From contig DAOVKF010000081.1 of the NCBI GenBank assembly GCA_030631915.1, forward strand, positions 1 through 6,948: a stretch of 6,948 nucleotides of DNA, given 5' to 3'. Every line of letters starts with the position of its first letter. Position 1 is the stretch's first letter. Positions 1 through 5,938 of the stretch are shown here, piece by piece. Source of the DNA: Candidatus Omnitrophota bacterium. GTDB taxonomy: Bacteria; Omnitrophota; Gorgyraeia; Tantalellales; Tantalellaceae. Both the position numbers and the translations under genes were made by a program. Below the pieces are notes generated by a model. It saw only the letters and a program-made list of their open reading frames with translations, searched no databases and was not told where the DNA came from.

Positions 1-568
1 AATGAATTCCACAGTCTTTCTTCTCACAAAGATACTTTGGAATTATGTTTGTCAAATTCCCCACTCCAAATTGTAGAGTAGATTCGTCCTCTACTAAACT
101 AGCAACATTTCGTGCAACATGATCTATTTTATCTGTAATTGGTGCAGGTTGGAATTCCATCATTGGACTAGTATTTTCAACCATAAAATCGATTTCAGAG
201 GTGTGTATGAAACTGTTTCCATGCGTAACTGGCATTTCTTTATTGATTTCTGCTATTACTACTTCTTGCGATTGTTGTTGGGTCCTAAGACGCAGTTCAA
301 GTTTTTCATCGTCTAGTCCAAGCTCTTCTATCTTTATTTTATATCCTCGCTCGCCTTGCCTCAATAACTCCTCTTTATTCTGCCGCCAATACCGTATCTC
401 TTTATCTATAAAATAGATCTTATCTAATATCTTTTTAGTCTTTTGATAAAACTTTAAATAAAGCGGCAGTACTTTTTCTATAAGGAAAGGTAAAATGGGG
501 CGAATGCAGAACAAATGAAAGCAGTACAAAAGTCCACATCTTTTTAATACAGCAGGAATTCTTATCAT
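1..568 (-). CDS. Partial acetyl-CoA hydrolase / 4-hydroxybutyrate CoA-transferase family protein with an atypical N-terminus
   Basis: An open frame of 189 codons runs from an ATG at 568-566 through the left edge without a stop. Residues about 100-189 resemble the middle of acetate/4-hydroxybutyrate CoA-transferases: a VIAEINKEMP block, then THGNSFIHTSEIDFMVE, then a NVASLVEDESTLQFGVGN block and KKDCGIH, where the family usually reads DGATLQ-GIG and DLGIH. Such enzymes move CoA between acyl groups and acetate in the cytosol. The catalytic glutamate region and C-terminus would lie off the edge. Residues 1-95 do not look like the usual ~190-residue N-terminal domain. They hold a hydrophobic stretch (about 12-38), then a charged, probably helical segment (about 39-95). 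No Shine-Dalgarno site is visible before 568, and a stop (the tyrS TAA) lies in frame 15 nt upstream, so the start is uncertain. The segment is AT-rich, unlike its neighbours. The family call is firm; whether the gene is intact, fused or a remnant is not. Confidence 0.72.
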   Translation of the reverse strand, partial: MIRIPAVLKRCGLLYCFHLFCIRPILPFLIEKVLPLYLKFYQKTKKILDKIYFIDKEIRYWRQNKEELLRQGERGYKIKIEELGLDDEKLELRLRTQQQSQEVVIAEINKEMPVTHGNSFIHTSEIDFMVENTSPMMEFQPAPITDKIDHVARNVASLVEDESTLQFGVGNLTNIIPKYLCEKKDCGIH

Positions 569-583
569 AAATAAAAAACCGGG

Positions 584-1774
584 TTATGTGCGGAATATCC
601 TGGCAAATTTGCGCTTACCCACCTTGAGTATCTTTCCTTCCCCTGTCAGCGAGATCTCCGCATTAACATCGCTCACTTTCTCCCCTTCCAGTGAAACAGC
701 ATTCTGCGCAATGAGCCTTCTTGCCTCACTCCTGGAGGTCGCAAACTTCACCTCGTCTATAAGGTCGATTATGCCGATACTGTCCCTGTTGAAAACAAAT
801 TCTTTTATGTGGTCTGGGACCTCTTTGTTCGCGAAAACAGCGTCAAAGTTCATCCTGGCTTTTTCCGCGGAGCCGGGTCCATGATACTCCGCGACTATGC
901 TTTTGGCAAGCCCGGCTTTCGCGTCTTTTGGGTGCAGCTTTCCTTTTTCAACATCAGTCCGCAGCGCCCCGTGATCAACGTCGGTCAGGAGGTCGTAATA
1001 CCGCCACATCATCTCATCGGAAACAGACATGATCTTGCCGAACATCTCATCCGGAGGCTCATTTATCCCCACGTAATTATTAAGTGATTTTGACATCTTG
1101 TCAACGCCGTCAAGCCCCTCGAGTATCGGCATTGTTATTATTACCTGCGGAGACAGCCCGTAGCTTCTCTGGATGTCCCTCCCGACCAGCAGATTGAACT
1201 TCTGATCCGTGCCGCCGAGCTCGACATCAGCCTTCATGACCACCGAATCATATCCCTGTATCAAGGGATAAAGGAACTCCAGCAGGGTGATCGGTTCCTT
1301 CTTTTTGTAGCGGTTAAGAAAATCGTCGCGCTCCAGCATGCGCGCCACAGTGTACCTGCATGACAGGTCAAAGATGCCCTCTGTGCCCAGTTTGGAGCAC
1401 CACTTGCTGTTAAAGGCGATCTCCGTCCTGTCCTTATCCAGTATCTTGAATATCTGCTTTTCATACGTCTTCGCGTTCTCCTTCACTTGTTCCGGCGTGA
1501 GCTGGACCCGGGTTTTTGACCGGCCTGACGGATCCCCTATGCGGCCCGTAAAATCGCCGATAAGAAAAACCACGCCGTGCCCAAGCCGCTGGAAATGACG
1601 CATCTTGCGAAGCAGGACCGTATGGCCCAGATGGATATCCGGAGCCGACGGGTCGAATCCTGCCTTGATCACAAGAGGCCTGCCTTCGGAAAGCTTCTCC
1701 TCCAGCTCCGGAAGGCTTATGATCTCTTCCGCGCCTCTCTTTATAATATCGAGCTGTTCGTTCACCGGCATCAT
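584..1774 (-). CDS. tyrS: Tyrosyl-tRNA synthetase (KMSKS-type, TyrZ-like subgroup)
   Basis: This cytosolic enzyme charges tRNA-Tyr with tyrosine using ATP. It has 396 residues, normal for the family. The class I signature is HLGH at residues 48-51, after KAGFDPSAPDI; a GDFTGRIGDPSGRS block follows at about 73-86, and the second signature KMSKS is at 226-230. The TDQKFNLLVGRD block at about 189-200 belongs to the catalytic domain. The C-terminal ~60 residues, with SRSEARRLIAQNAVSLEGEKV, form an S4 RNA-binding domain. KMSKS and FDPSAPDIHLGH place it in the TyrZ-like clade rather than the E. coli TyrS clade, which has KFGKT. The start ATG overlaps the exosortase stop (ATGA), and AAGGGTGA lies upstream inside the exosortase 3' end, so translation is probably coupled. 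A second ATG follows immediately and could equally be used. No T-box leader is visible next to the gene. Confidence 0.97.
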   Translation of the reverse strand: MMPVNEQLDIIKRGAEEIISLPELEEKLSEGRPLVIKAGFDPSAPDIHLGHTVLLRKMRHFQRLGHGVVFLIGDFTGRIGDPSGRSKTRVQLTPEQVKENAKTYEKQIFKILDKDRTEIAFNSKWCSKLGTEGIFDLSCRYTVARMLERDDFLNRYKKKEPITLLEFLYPLIQGYDSVVMKADVELGGTDQKFNLLVGRDIQRSYGLSPQVIITMPILEGLDGVDKMSKSLNNYVGINEPPDEMFGKIMSVSDEMMWRYYDLLTDVDHGALRTDVEKGKLHPKDAKAGLAKSIVAEYHGPGSAEKARMNFDAVFANKEVPDHIKEFVFNRDSIGIIDLIDEVKFATSRSEARRLIAQNAVSLEGEKVSDVNAEISLTGEGKILKVGKRKFARIFRT

Positions 1775-2781
1775 TGTACTTCACCCTTCCCCTGCGGAAC
1801 ATCATTGACCATCCACCGATAGCTTACGCTCTGTATCATGATAATCGCGATTATATACAGGCCCATGCCGCCGTATTTGTGGAAACAATCCACAGCCGGC
1901 TGTGATCCGGATAAATGTCCTATCAAAATGATAGTATAGATCCTGAGCAGGTTCACAAGATACATGAAGAGCGTCCCGAAAACAGCTATGACAGCAGCCT
2001 TTACTTTATTCGCCCTCTCCCACGCGAAAATGAGCATTGCCATGAACGCCATGAGAAACAATGCTATCCCGTTCAATCCGGAACAATAATGAGCAACGCT
2101 TACGTTAAACAGATCCGTTCCGATATACGGGTCCTTGCCGGGAACGCAATGGATGAACGATCGAAAACCCGATATCTTCAGCAGCAGGAATTCCGTTTTT
2201 GCTATATTTAAAACGAGGAATTTCCGCAGGAAAAAAAGCATGTCGGGCAATTCGGCGAAGATGAAAGCCGGGATCACGGAAAACAGGTATTTCCAGTAGA
2301 GGTTCCGGCCCCTGAAAAAGGTGGACAACAGCGTATAGTGGCACACGATGGAGATCAAAAGATACGACATCCTGAACCTTATCGTGAAATATACGGCCCG
2401 TTCATTGAATAACCGGATGAATTTTGTCAGGATGTTGCCCTCGCCCAGCGGCTGAAAAGGATAGGCGTTGAGAAGATACCACAGGAACGCCGCGAATGCC
2501 GCCACTGATAAGATATGCGCGAGCAAATATAAAATGCTTGGTCTCTCTCGGAGAGAGAGCGCCCCCTTCTTTCTGAATACGAGACAAAGGAGCAGGATAA
2601 AAAAGAAAACGATATCATTGCTCGGCTGTATGACATTTGTGAAAGTCTCTTTCGGGATGATATCATAGATCCAGGGAGCGATGAACGCGGGAAGAAAGTA
2701 CAGTTCGATATATACCGCCGCGGAAACCAGCAGGTAAAGCCTCACCGTGCGGTCAATAGCGAGATTGAATTGTTCCTTCAT
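1771..2781 (-). CDS. Exosortase/archaeosortase family protein (membrane cysteine transpeptidase)
   Basis: This 336-residue, very hydrophobic protein has about eight likely membrane segments (for example around 14-34, 57-70, 83-105, 138-153, 165-188, 236-253, 263-290 and 306-320). The family's catalytic triad is visible: Cys233 in AHYCSGLNG at the edge of a membrane helix, Arg280 in VNLLRIY, and His301 in HKYGGMG. Exosortases recognise a C-terminal tripartite signal (PEP-CTERM type: short motif, membrane helix, basic tail) on exported proteins, cleave it and probably pass the protein to a lipid or glycan anchor. The ATG is preceded at good spacing by GGGGAGGG. It is the first gene of a two-gene unit with tyrS. 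No substrate with a sorting tail is encoded in the window, so the exact subtype cannot be given. No EpsI-like domain is fused to it. A nearby glycosyltransferase and sugar-nucleotide genes match the usual link between exosortases and exopolysaccharide loci. Confidence 0.88.
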   Translation of the reverse strand: MKEQFNLAIDRTVRLYLLVSAAVYIELYFLPAFIAPWIYDIIPKETFTNVIQPSNDIVFFFILLLCLVFRKKGALSLRERPSILYLLAHILSVAAFAAFLWYLLNAYPFQPLGEGNILTKFIRLFNERAVYFTIRFRMSYLLISIVCHYTLLSTFFRGRNLYWKYLFSVIPAFIFAELPDMLFFLRKFLVLNIAKTEFLLLKISGFRSFIHCVPGKDPYIGTDLFNVSVAHYCSGLNGIALFLMAFMAMLIFAWERANKVKAAVIAVFGTLFMYLVNLLRIYTIILIGHLSGSQPAVDCFHKYGGMGLYIIAIIMIQSVSYRWMVNDVPQGKGEVQ

Positions 2782-2851
2782 GCCCTCCCCGAGTCAGGTT
2801 CGGAAGTCTACACGCGATCCCCGGTTTAACGTTCCATCCGCTTTCACAGGA

Positions 2852-2875
2852 GTTCCACGGGCATGCCCGTGGAAC
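2852..2875. repeat. Perfect 24-bp palindrome in the exosortase leader
   Basis: The arm GTTCCACGGGCA is followed directly by its exact reverse complement TGCCCGTGGAAC, with no spacer. It lies between the candidate leftward promoter (2888-2916) and the exosortase start (2781), so it would be in the 5' leader of that transcript. No T-run follows on either strand, which argues against a simple intrinsic terminator. A dyad operator or an RNA hairpin is possible, and so is a dispersed genomic repeat. Confidence 0.85.
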
Positions 2876-2887
2876 CCATATTAATAA

Positions 2888-2916
2888 CAATTACCATGTG
2901 AAAGTTAAGGAGTCAA
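2888..2916 (-). promoter_or_regulatory. Candidate sigma70-type promoter for the exosortase-tyrS operon
   Basis: Read on the minus strand, TTGACT (2916-2911) is separated by 17 bp from TAATTG (2893-2888). The -35 is good and the -10 is weak. A TATTAA a little further on is an alternative -10 with a poorer -35. Transcription would begin near 2881, just before the palindrome, leaving a leader of about 100 nt. The prediction rests on motif and position only. Confidence 0.35.
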
Positions 2917-2980
2917 GCAACGACTTGATTTTTCTTGCCCCGCGCATAGCCGTGCTCCCCTTTTATGGAGCCGGCGCATC

Positions 2981-3008
2981 TTGACACGTTGACCCTTTGT
3001 GTTACAAT
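2981..3008 (+). promoter_or_regulatory. Sigma70-type promoter for the membrane glycosyltransferase
   Basis: A consensus TTGACA (2981-2986) is separated by 16 bp from TACAAT (3003-3008). The start of transcription is expected near 3015, leaving a leader of about 40 nt before the Shine-Dalgarno site. A second TTGAC (2989-2993) lies inside the spacer and could serve as the -35 for a TATTAG further downstream, so two overlapping promoters are possible. It sits where a promoter for the rightward gene is needed. Confidence 0.6.
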
Positions 3009-3037
3009 ACATATTAGAACGCCGATAAAAAACAAAA

Positions 3038-3046
3038 AAAGGAGAG
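3038..3046 (+). promoter_or_regulatory. Strong Shine-Dalgarno site that decides the glycosyltransferase start
   Basis: AAAGGAGAG is a near-perfect ribosome-binding sequence. GGAG (3041-3044) is followed by 8 nt and then ATT at 3053, which is in frame with the glycosyltransferase. No ATG, GTG or TTG in that frame lies within normal distance. The next usable codons are CTG at 3104, which has its own AAAAGGAAA upstream, and TTG at 3128, which has no such site. Confidence 0.55.
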
Positions 3047-3052
3047 TCGAGA

Positions 3053-4390
3053 ATTACGGCTTTATCATATCCCCCCATAAACACACCGGACAAAAGGAAA
3101 TATCTGCGGGCACTTATCTGCATACTCTTGATAGCGGCTTTTTTACGTATCACTGCCGTCTTCATGCTGCGTCCGGACGAGATGGGATGGAGCGACGGCA
3201 ACCGTTATTTGAGATACGCAACGCAGCTGCTTGACAACGGCCGTTTCGACAAACATCTGACCGCTGAACCATTCTATCCTGTGGTATGGGCCGGCGTTTA
3301 CGCCGTGTTCGGCAGACAACTGATAACAGTCCGTCTTTTTCTCGCGCTTGCCGGCACACTGCTGTGTTATGTGGTTTACCGCCTGGCGACACTTCTCTCC
3401 GGGCGCGGGACAGGCCTCCTGGCATGCTCGATAGCCGCGGTGTATCCCCTGTTCATTTATCTGTCGCGGACATGTGAATACCCGACGCATCTTTTTTCTC
3501 TTCTACTGGCAACGACAATATTTTTTACTGTTTCGATCTTAAAACAGCCGGGGCCCGTGTGGAAATGGACAGCGTGCGGCATCCTCCTGGGCTTAAGCGC
3601 TTTGACCGTTCCCACCATTCTCAGCTTTTCGCCTTTTCTTGCCGTCTGGCTGTTGCTGGCCGTGAGGTCGCCGCTGCCAGGCCGGATCTTTAAAACTGCC
3701 CTGTTGACGCTTTCATGCACAGCGGTCCTCTTGCTTTTCTCGGCAGCCTGGTATCAATGGTACGGCGAATTCCGCGTTTTCCCATTCCACACGCAGAGGT
3801 CCGGCGGCGCATTCTTCCTCGGCAATTCCGAGCTCAATTACGTGTACGGCGATACCGGCTATTATGCGTTGTTCGAGGAAGGGGACCCCGAGCTGGAACA
3901 GCACCCTGTGGTGAAACAACATCTCAAGATACAGAACACCGGACGCGCGATAAAAGACCTTAATATCCGCAACCAGTATTTTCGCGAACAGGCATCAAAA
4001 TGGATATCTGAAAATCCGCGGAAGTTCCATGCGGTCCTGTGGAGAAAATTTCTGGCATACTGGCACCCGTATGTGACACCGACACTCCCCAACCCTGACG
4101 ACAGTCCGCTTAAACGCGCCATCCAGACGGCAGCGTATCTACCCATGCTGATCCTGGCCGTCTGCGGCGTATGGGTAACCCGCAGAGAGTGGCGATATAC
4201 CGTTCCTCTTCTTCTCGTGATATTCACGCAATGCCTGACTTACACCCTTTTTATAACACGCGTCCGCTACCGCTCCCACATCGAAAGTCTTCTGATTGTT
4301 TTCGCCGCCGCCGCCGTAGTCCATATGTGGCGGAGGATCGCTCGCAGGCTTTCCGACACGGGACAACCGCCTCCGGACAATGTGAGATAA
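3053..4390 (+). CDS. GT-C fold membrane glycosyltransferase, GT39/PMT-like
   Basis: This is a polytopic inner-membrane protein of 445 residues if it starts at ATT 3053, or 420 from TTG 3128. It probably transfers a sugar from a polyprenyl-phosphate carrier at the periplasmic face; the acceptor is unknown. After membrane helix 1 comes RPDEMGWSDGNRYLRYATQLLDNG, the first outer loop of PMT/ArnT-like enzymes, whose acidic pair (Asp42-Glu43 in long numbering) is the expected catalytic site. About six more hydrophobic segments follow up to residue ~235, then a soluble loop of ~115 residues, then three C-terminal helices with the family's RVRYRSHIESLLIVFAA block. The TTG start would cut helix 1 and drop its basic DKRKYLR flank, so an upstream start is preferred: ATT by Shine-Dalgarno spacing, or CTG 3104. 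The frame is closed above 3029 by TAA. The gene has its own promoter and is divergent from the exosortase, convergent with the sugar cassette. Substrate cannot be told. Confidence 0.83.
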   Translation: MTALSYPPINTPDKRKYLRALICILLIAAFLRITAVFMLRPDEMGWSDGNRYLRYATQLLDNGRFDKHLTAEPFYPVVWAGVYAVFGRQLITVRLFLALAGTLLCYVVYRLATLLSGRGTGLLACSIAAVYPLFIYLSRTCEYPTHLFSLLLATTIFFTVSILKQPGPVWKWTACGILLGLSALTVPTILSFSPFLAVWLLLAVRSPLPGRIFKTALLTLSCTAVLLLFSAAWYQWYGEFRVFPFHTQRSGGAFFLGNSELNYVYGDTGYYALFEEGDPELEQHPVVKQHLKIQNTGRAIKDLNIRNQYFREQASKWISENPRKFHAVLWRKFLAYWHPYVTPTLPNPDDSPLKRAIQTAAYLPMLILAVCGVWVTRREWRYTVPLLLVIFTQCLTYTLFITRVRYRSHIESLLIVFAAAAVVHMWRRIARRLSDTGQPPPDNVR

Positions 4391-4399
4391 GAGCCGCTA

Positions 4400-4428
4400 T
4401 CTGACGGGTTATGGTATTGCAGGTCAGA
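4400..4428 (+). terminator. Weak candidate terminator between convergent genes
   Basis: TCTGAC (4400-4405) and GTCAGA (4423-4428) can pair around a 17-nt loop, and a short GTTTTA follows. It begins 10 nt after the glycosyltransferase stop and overlaps the end of the convergent dehydrogenase gene. The stem is short and the T-run is only four bases, so this is tentative. Confidence 0.22.
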
Positions 4429-5434
4429 GTTTTACTTCTACGCCGTTATTTTTGATGGATCTCTGTGCCGCTTCCAGTATTCTTACGATCCTCAACCCGG
4501 ATTCGCCATCCGTCAACGGCGCTCTTTGTTCCAGAATAGAATTGACAAATTCCCCGCAAACAAGTCTGAGAGCCTCCATCAATTCCACCTTGGGCGCCCA
4601 CATGTCCCCTACCCTGTAGTCGTAAAGGAGCTTATCGTGAGCCTCATCAGAGTCCATGACCTCTACTTTCCTATCGTAAACTTTGAGAGATTCTCCGGGC
4701 ACCAGGTCATCATACGTGATCATCTTTTCAGAACCGCATATGAGGGTCAGCCTGATCTTAACGGGTGACAACCAGTTGAAATGAAAGTGCGCTATCAGAT
4801 TGCTGTCGAAATTAAGGATCAAATACCCTATGTTCTCTATCCCTTCTTTAACGTGCGCCGATCCTACCGCCATTACGGAAACAGGCCTTTCCCGCAGGAG
4901 ATAATCCATTATGCTCAGGTCGTGAGGCGCCAGGTCCCAGATGACATTTATATCCTCCTGGAATAAGCCAAGGTTCACCCTGACAGAATCATAATAAAGA
5001 ATATCGCCTATCTCGCCCGCATCGATAAGCCCCTTCATCTTCCTGATGGCTCCGGTATATAAAAATGTATGATCCACCATCAGGACTTTATTTTTTTCTT
5101 CAGCGAGAGCGACCAGTTCTTTTGCTTCGGCCACAGACGCCGCAAGCGGTTTTTCCACCAGGACATGTTTATCAGCGAGCAACGCCTCTTTAGCCAGACG
5201 ATAATGCTGATGGACCGGGGTGACCACTGCGACGGCGTTGATCTCCTTCGAATCTATAATAGCCTTATAATCCGTATGCGTGCTCAGGGACGGATAACGT
5301 TTATTGAACTTTTCAAGAAGGCCCTTATTTGTGTCGCATATGGCGCTTAACCAGCAGTTTTCCGTTTCCATGAAATTTCTTATAAGATTCTTTCCCCAGT
5401 AACCGCATCCGATCAAACCAACGTTTATATCCAT
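4424..5434 (-). CDS. Gfo/Idh/MocA-family sugar-nucleotide dehydrogenase (WbpB/WlbA-like)
   Basis: This 336-residue cytosolic NAD(P)-dependent oxidoreductase has an N-terminal Rossmann fold with GLIGCGYWGKN (residues 6-16, GxGxxG). The family's EKP motif (Glu94-Lys95-Pro96) lies in HVLVEKPLA. The active-site segment WDLAPHDLSIMDYL (166-179) holds His171 and Asp172, followed by the C-terminal beta-sheet domain. The frame stays open upstream to 5638, but that extension lies over the neighbouring gene and is basic and low in complexity. The ATG at 5434 has GAGGAG just upstream and begins directly at the Rossmann strand, so it is the start. It lies 11 nt after the acetyltransferase stop. With an aminotransferase and an acetyltransferase beside it, the likely reaction is oxidation of C3 of UDP-N-acetyl-glucosaminuronate (WbpB role). 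The general family is certain; the substrate is inferred from context. Confidence 0.92.
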   Translation of the reverse strand: MDINVGLIGCGYWGKNLIRNFMETENCWLSAICDTNKGLLEKFNKRYPSLSTHTDYKAIIDSKEINAVAVVTPVHQHYRLAKEALLADKHVLVEKPLAASVAEAKELVALAEEKNKVLMVDHTFLYTGAIRKMKGLIDAGEIGDILYYDSVRVNLGLFQEDINVIWDLAPHDLSIMDYLLRERPVSVMAVGSAHVKEGIENIGYLILNFDSNLIAHFHFNWLSPVKIRLTLICGSEKMITYDDLVPGESLKVYDRKVEVMDSDEAHDKLLYDYRVGDMWAPKVELMEALRLVCGEFVNSILEQRAPLTDGESGLRIVRILEAAQRSIKNNGVEVKL

Positions 5435-5445
5435 TTTATCTCCTC

Positions 5446-5919
5446 TCAGGCCAAGCCCTTTACCTTTTTCGTGAAATGCGCGGGAGAACCGAGCCAGACT
5501 TCTCCTGCGGGAACGTCCCTCGTCACCACGCTGCCCGCGCCTATTACCGCGTTCTCCCCGACCGTTATGCCGCACATGATTACGCTTCCCGTGCCTATGG
5601 ACGAACCCCTCTTTACCAGAGTAGGTACTACCGCCCAATCCTCTTCGGTCTGCAAACGGCCTTCCACCGCGGAACGGGGATATTTGTCATTGATAAAGTT
5701 CACATTATGTCCGATAAAGACTTCGTCCTCTATGGTAACGCCTTCACAGATGAAAGTATGGGACGAAACCTTGACGTTTTTGCCTATTTTAGCGTTTTTC
5801 TGGATCTCCACGAACGCGCCGACCTTGCTGTTATCATTGATCTCGCATCCGTACAGGTTTACAAGGTCCTTTTGCGGGACACGCACGTTGTCCCCGATCT
5901 TACAGTCCGTTATCGGCAT
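5446..5919 (-). CDS. Left-handed beta-helix sugar N-acetyltransferase (WbpD/WlbB-like)
   Basis: This 157-residue protein is made almost wholly of imperfect hexapeptide repeats (such as IGDNVR, VGAFVE, IGKNVK, IGTGSV, VGENAV, IGAGSV), which form a left-handed beta-helix and usually a trimer. The NFINDKYPRS loop and the TLVKRGSSIG-to-VTRDVPAG stretch resemble WbpD-type enzymes, which acetylate the 3-amino group of a UDP-2-acetamido-3-amino-uronic acid with acetyl-CoA. Two ATGs compete: 5925 has GGAG only one base away, while 5919 has AAGGAG at a good 7-nt spacing, so 5919 is preferred (5925 would add Met-Glu; an AAAGGA 9 nt before it keeps it possible). The gene begins about 20 nt after the aminotransferase stop and ends 11 nt before the dehydrogenase ATG, with ribosome-binding sites in the gaps. 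Acetyl as the acyl group is inferred from family and context; another acyl donor cannot be excluded. Confidence 0.9.
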   Translation of the reverse strand: MPITDCKIGDNVRVPQKDLVNLYGCEINDNSKVGAFVEIQKNAKIGKNVKVSSHTFICEGVTIEDEVFIGHNVNFINDKYPRSAVEGRLQTEEDWAVVPTLVKRGSSIGTGSVIMCGITVGENAVIGAGSVVTRDVPAGEVWLGSPAHFTKKVKGLA

Positions 5920-5938
5920 TTCCATTCTCCTTCATCCT

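Noticed and set aside
119..416. Two short plus-strand frames in the AT-rich left end
   Set aside because: They lie antisense to the CoA-transferase frame, which has clear family sequence, and their translations show no recognisable pattern.
1461..1805. A 114-codon minus-strand frame inside tyrS
   Set aside because: It is an out-of-frame shadow of tyrS with a biased Arg/Gly-rich translation.
2911..2933. Hairpin (AGTCAAG pairing with CTTGATT) followed by five Ts, resembling a rightward terminator
   Set aside because: No gene upstream on the plus strand needs terminating here; the stem is short with one G-U pair, and it overlaps the leftward -35 element.
2905..3234. Small frames on both strands in the divergent control region
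   Set aside because: They overlap the promoter and the glycosyltransferase start, and neither translation looks like a protein family.
5435..5638. N-terminal extension of the dehydrogenase
   Set aside because: The added residues are rich in Arg and Gly, overlap the acetyltransferase in another frame, and precede a normal Rossmann start that has its own ribosome-binding site.
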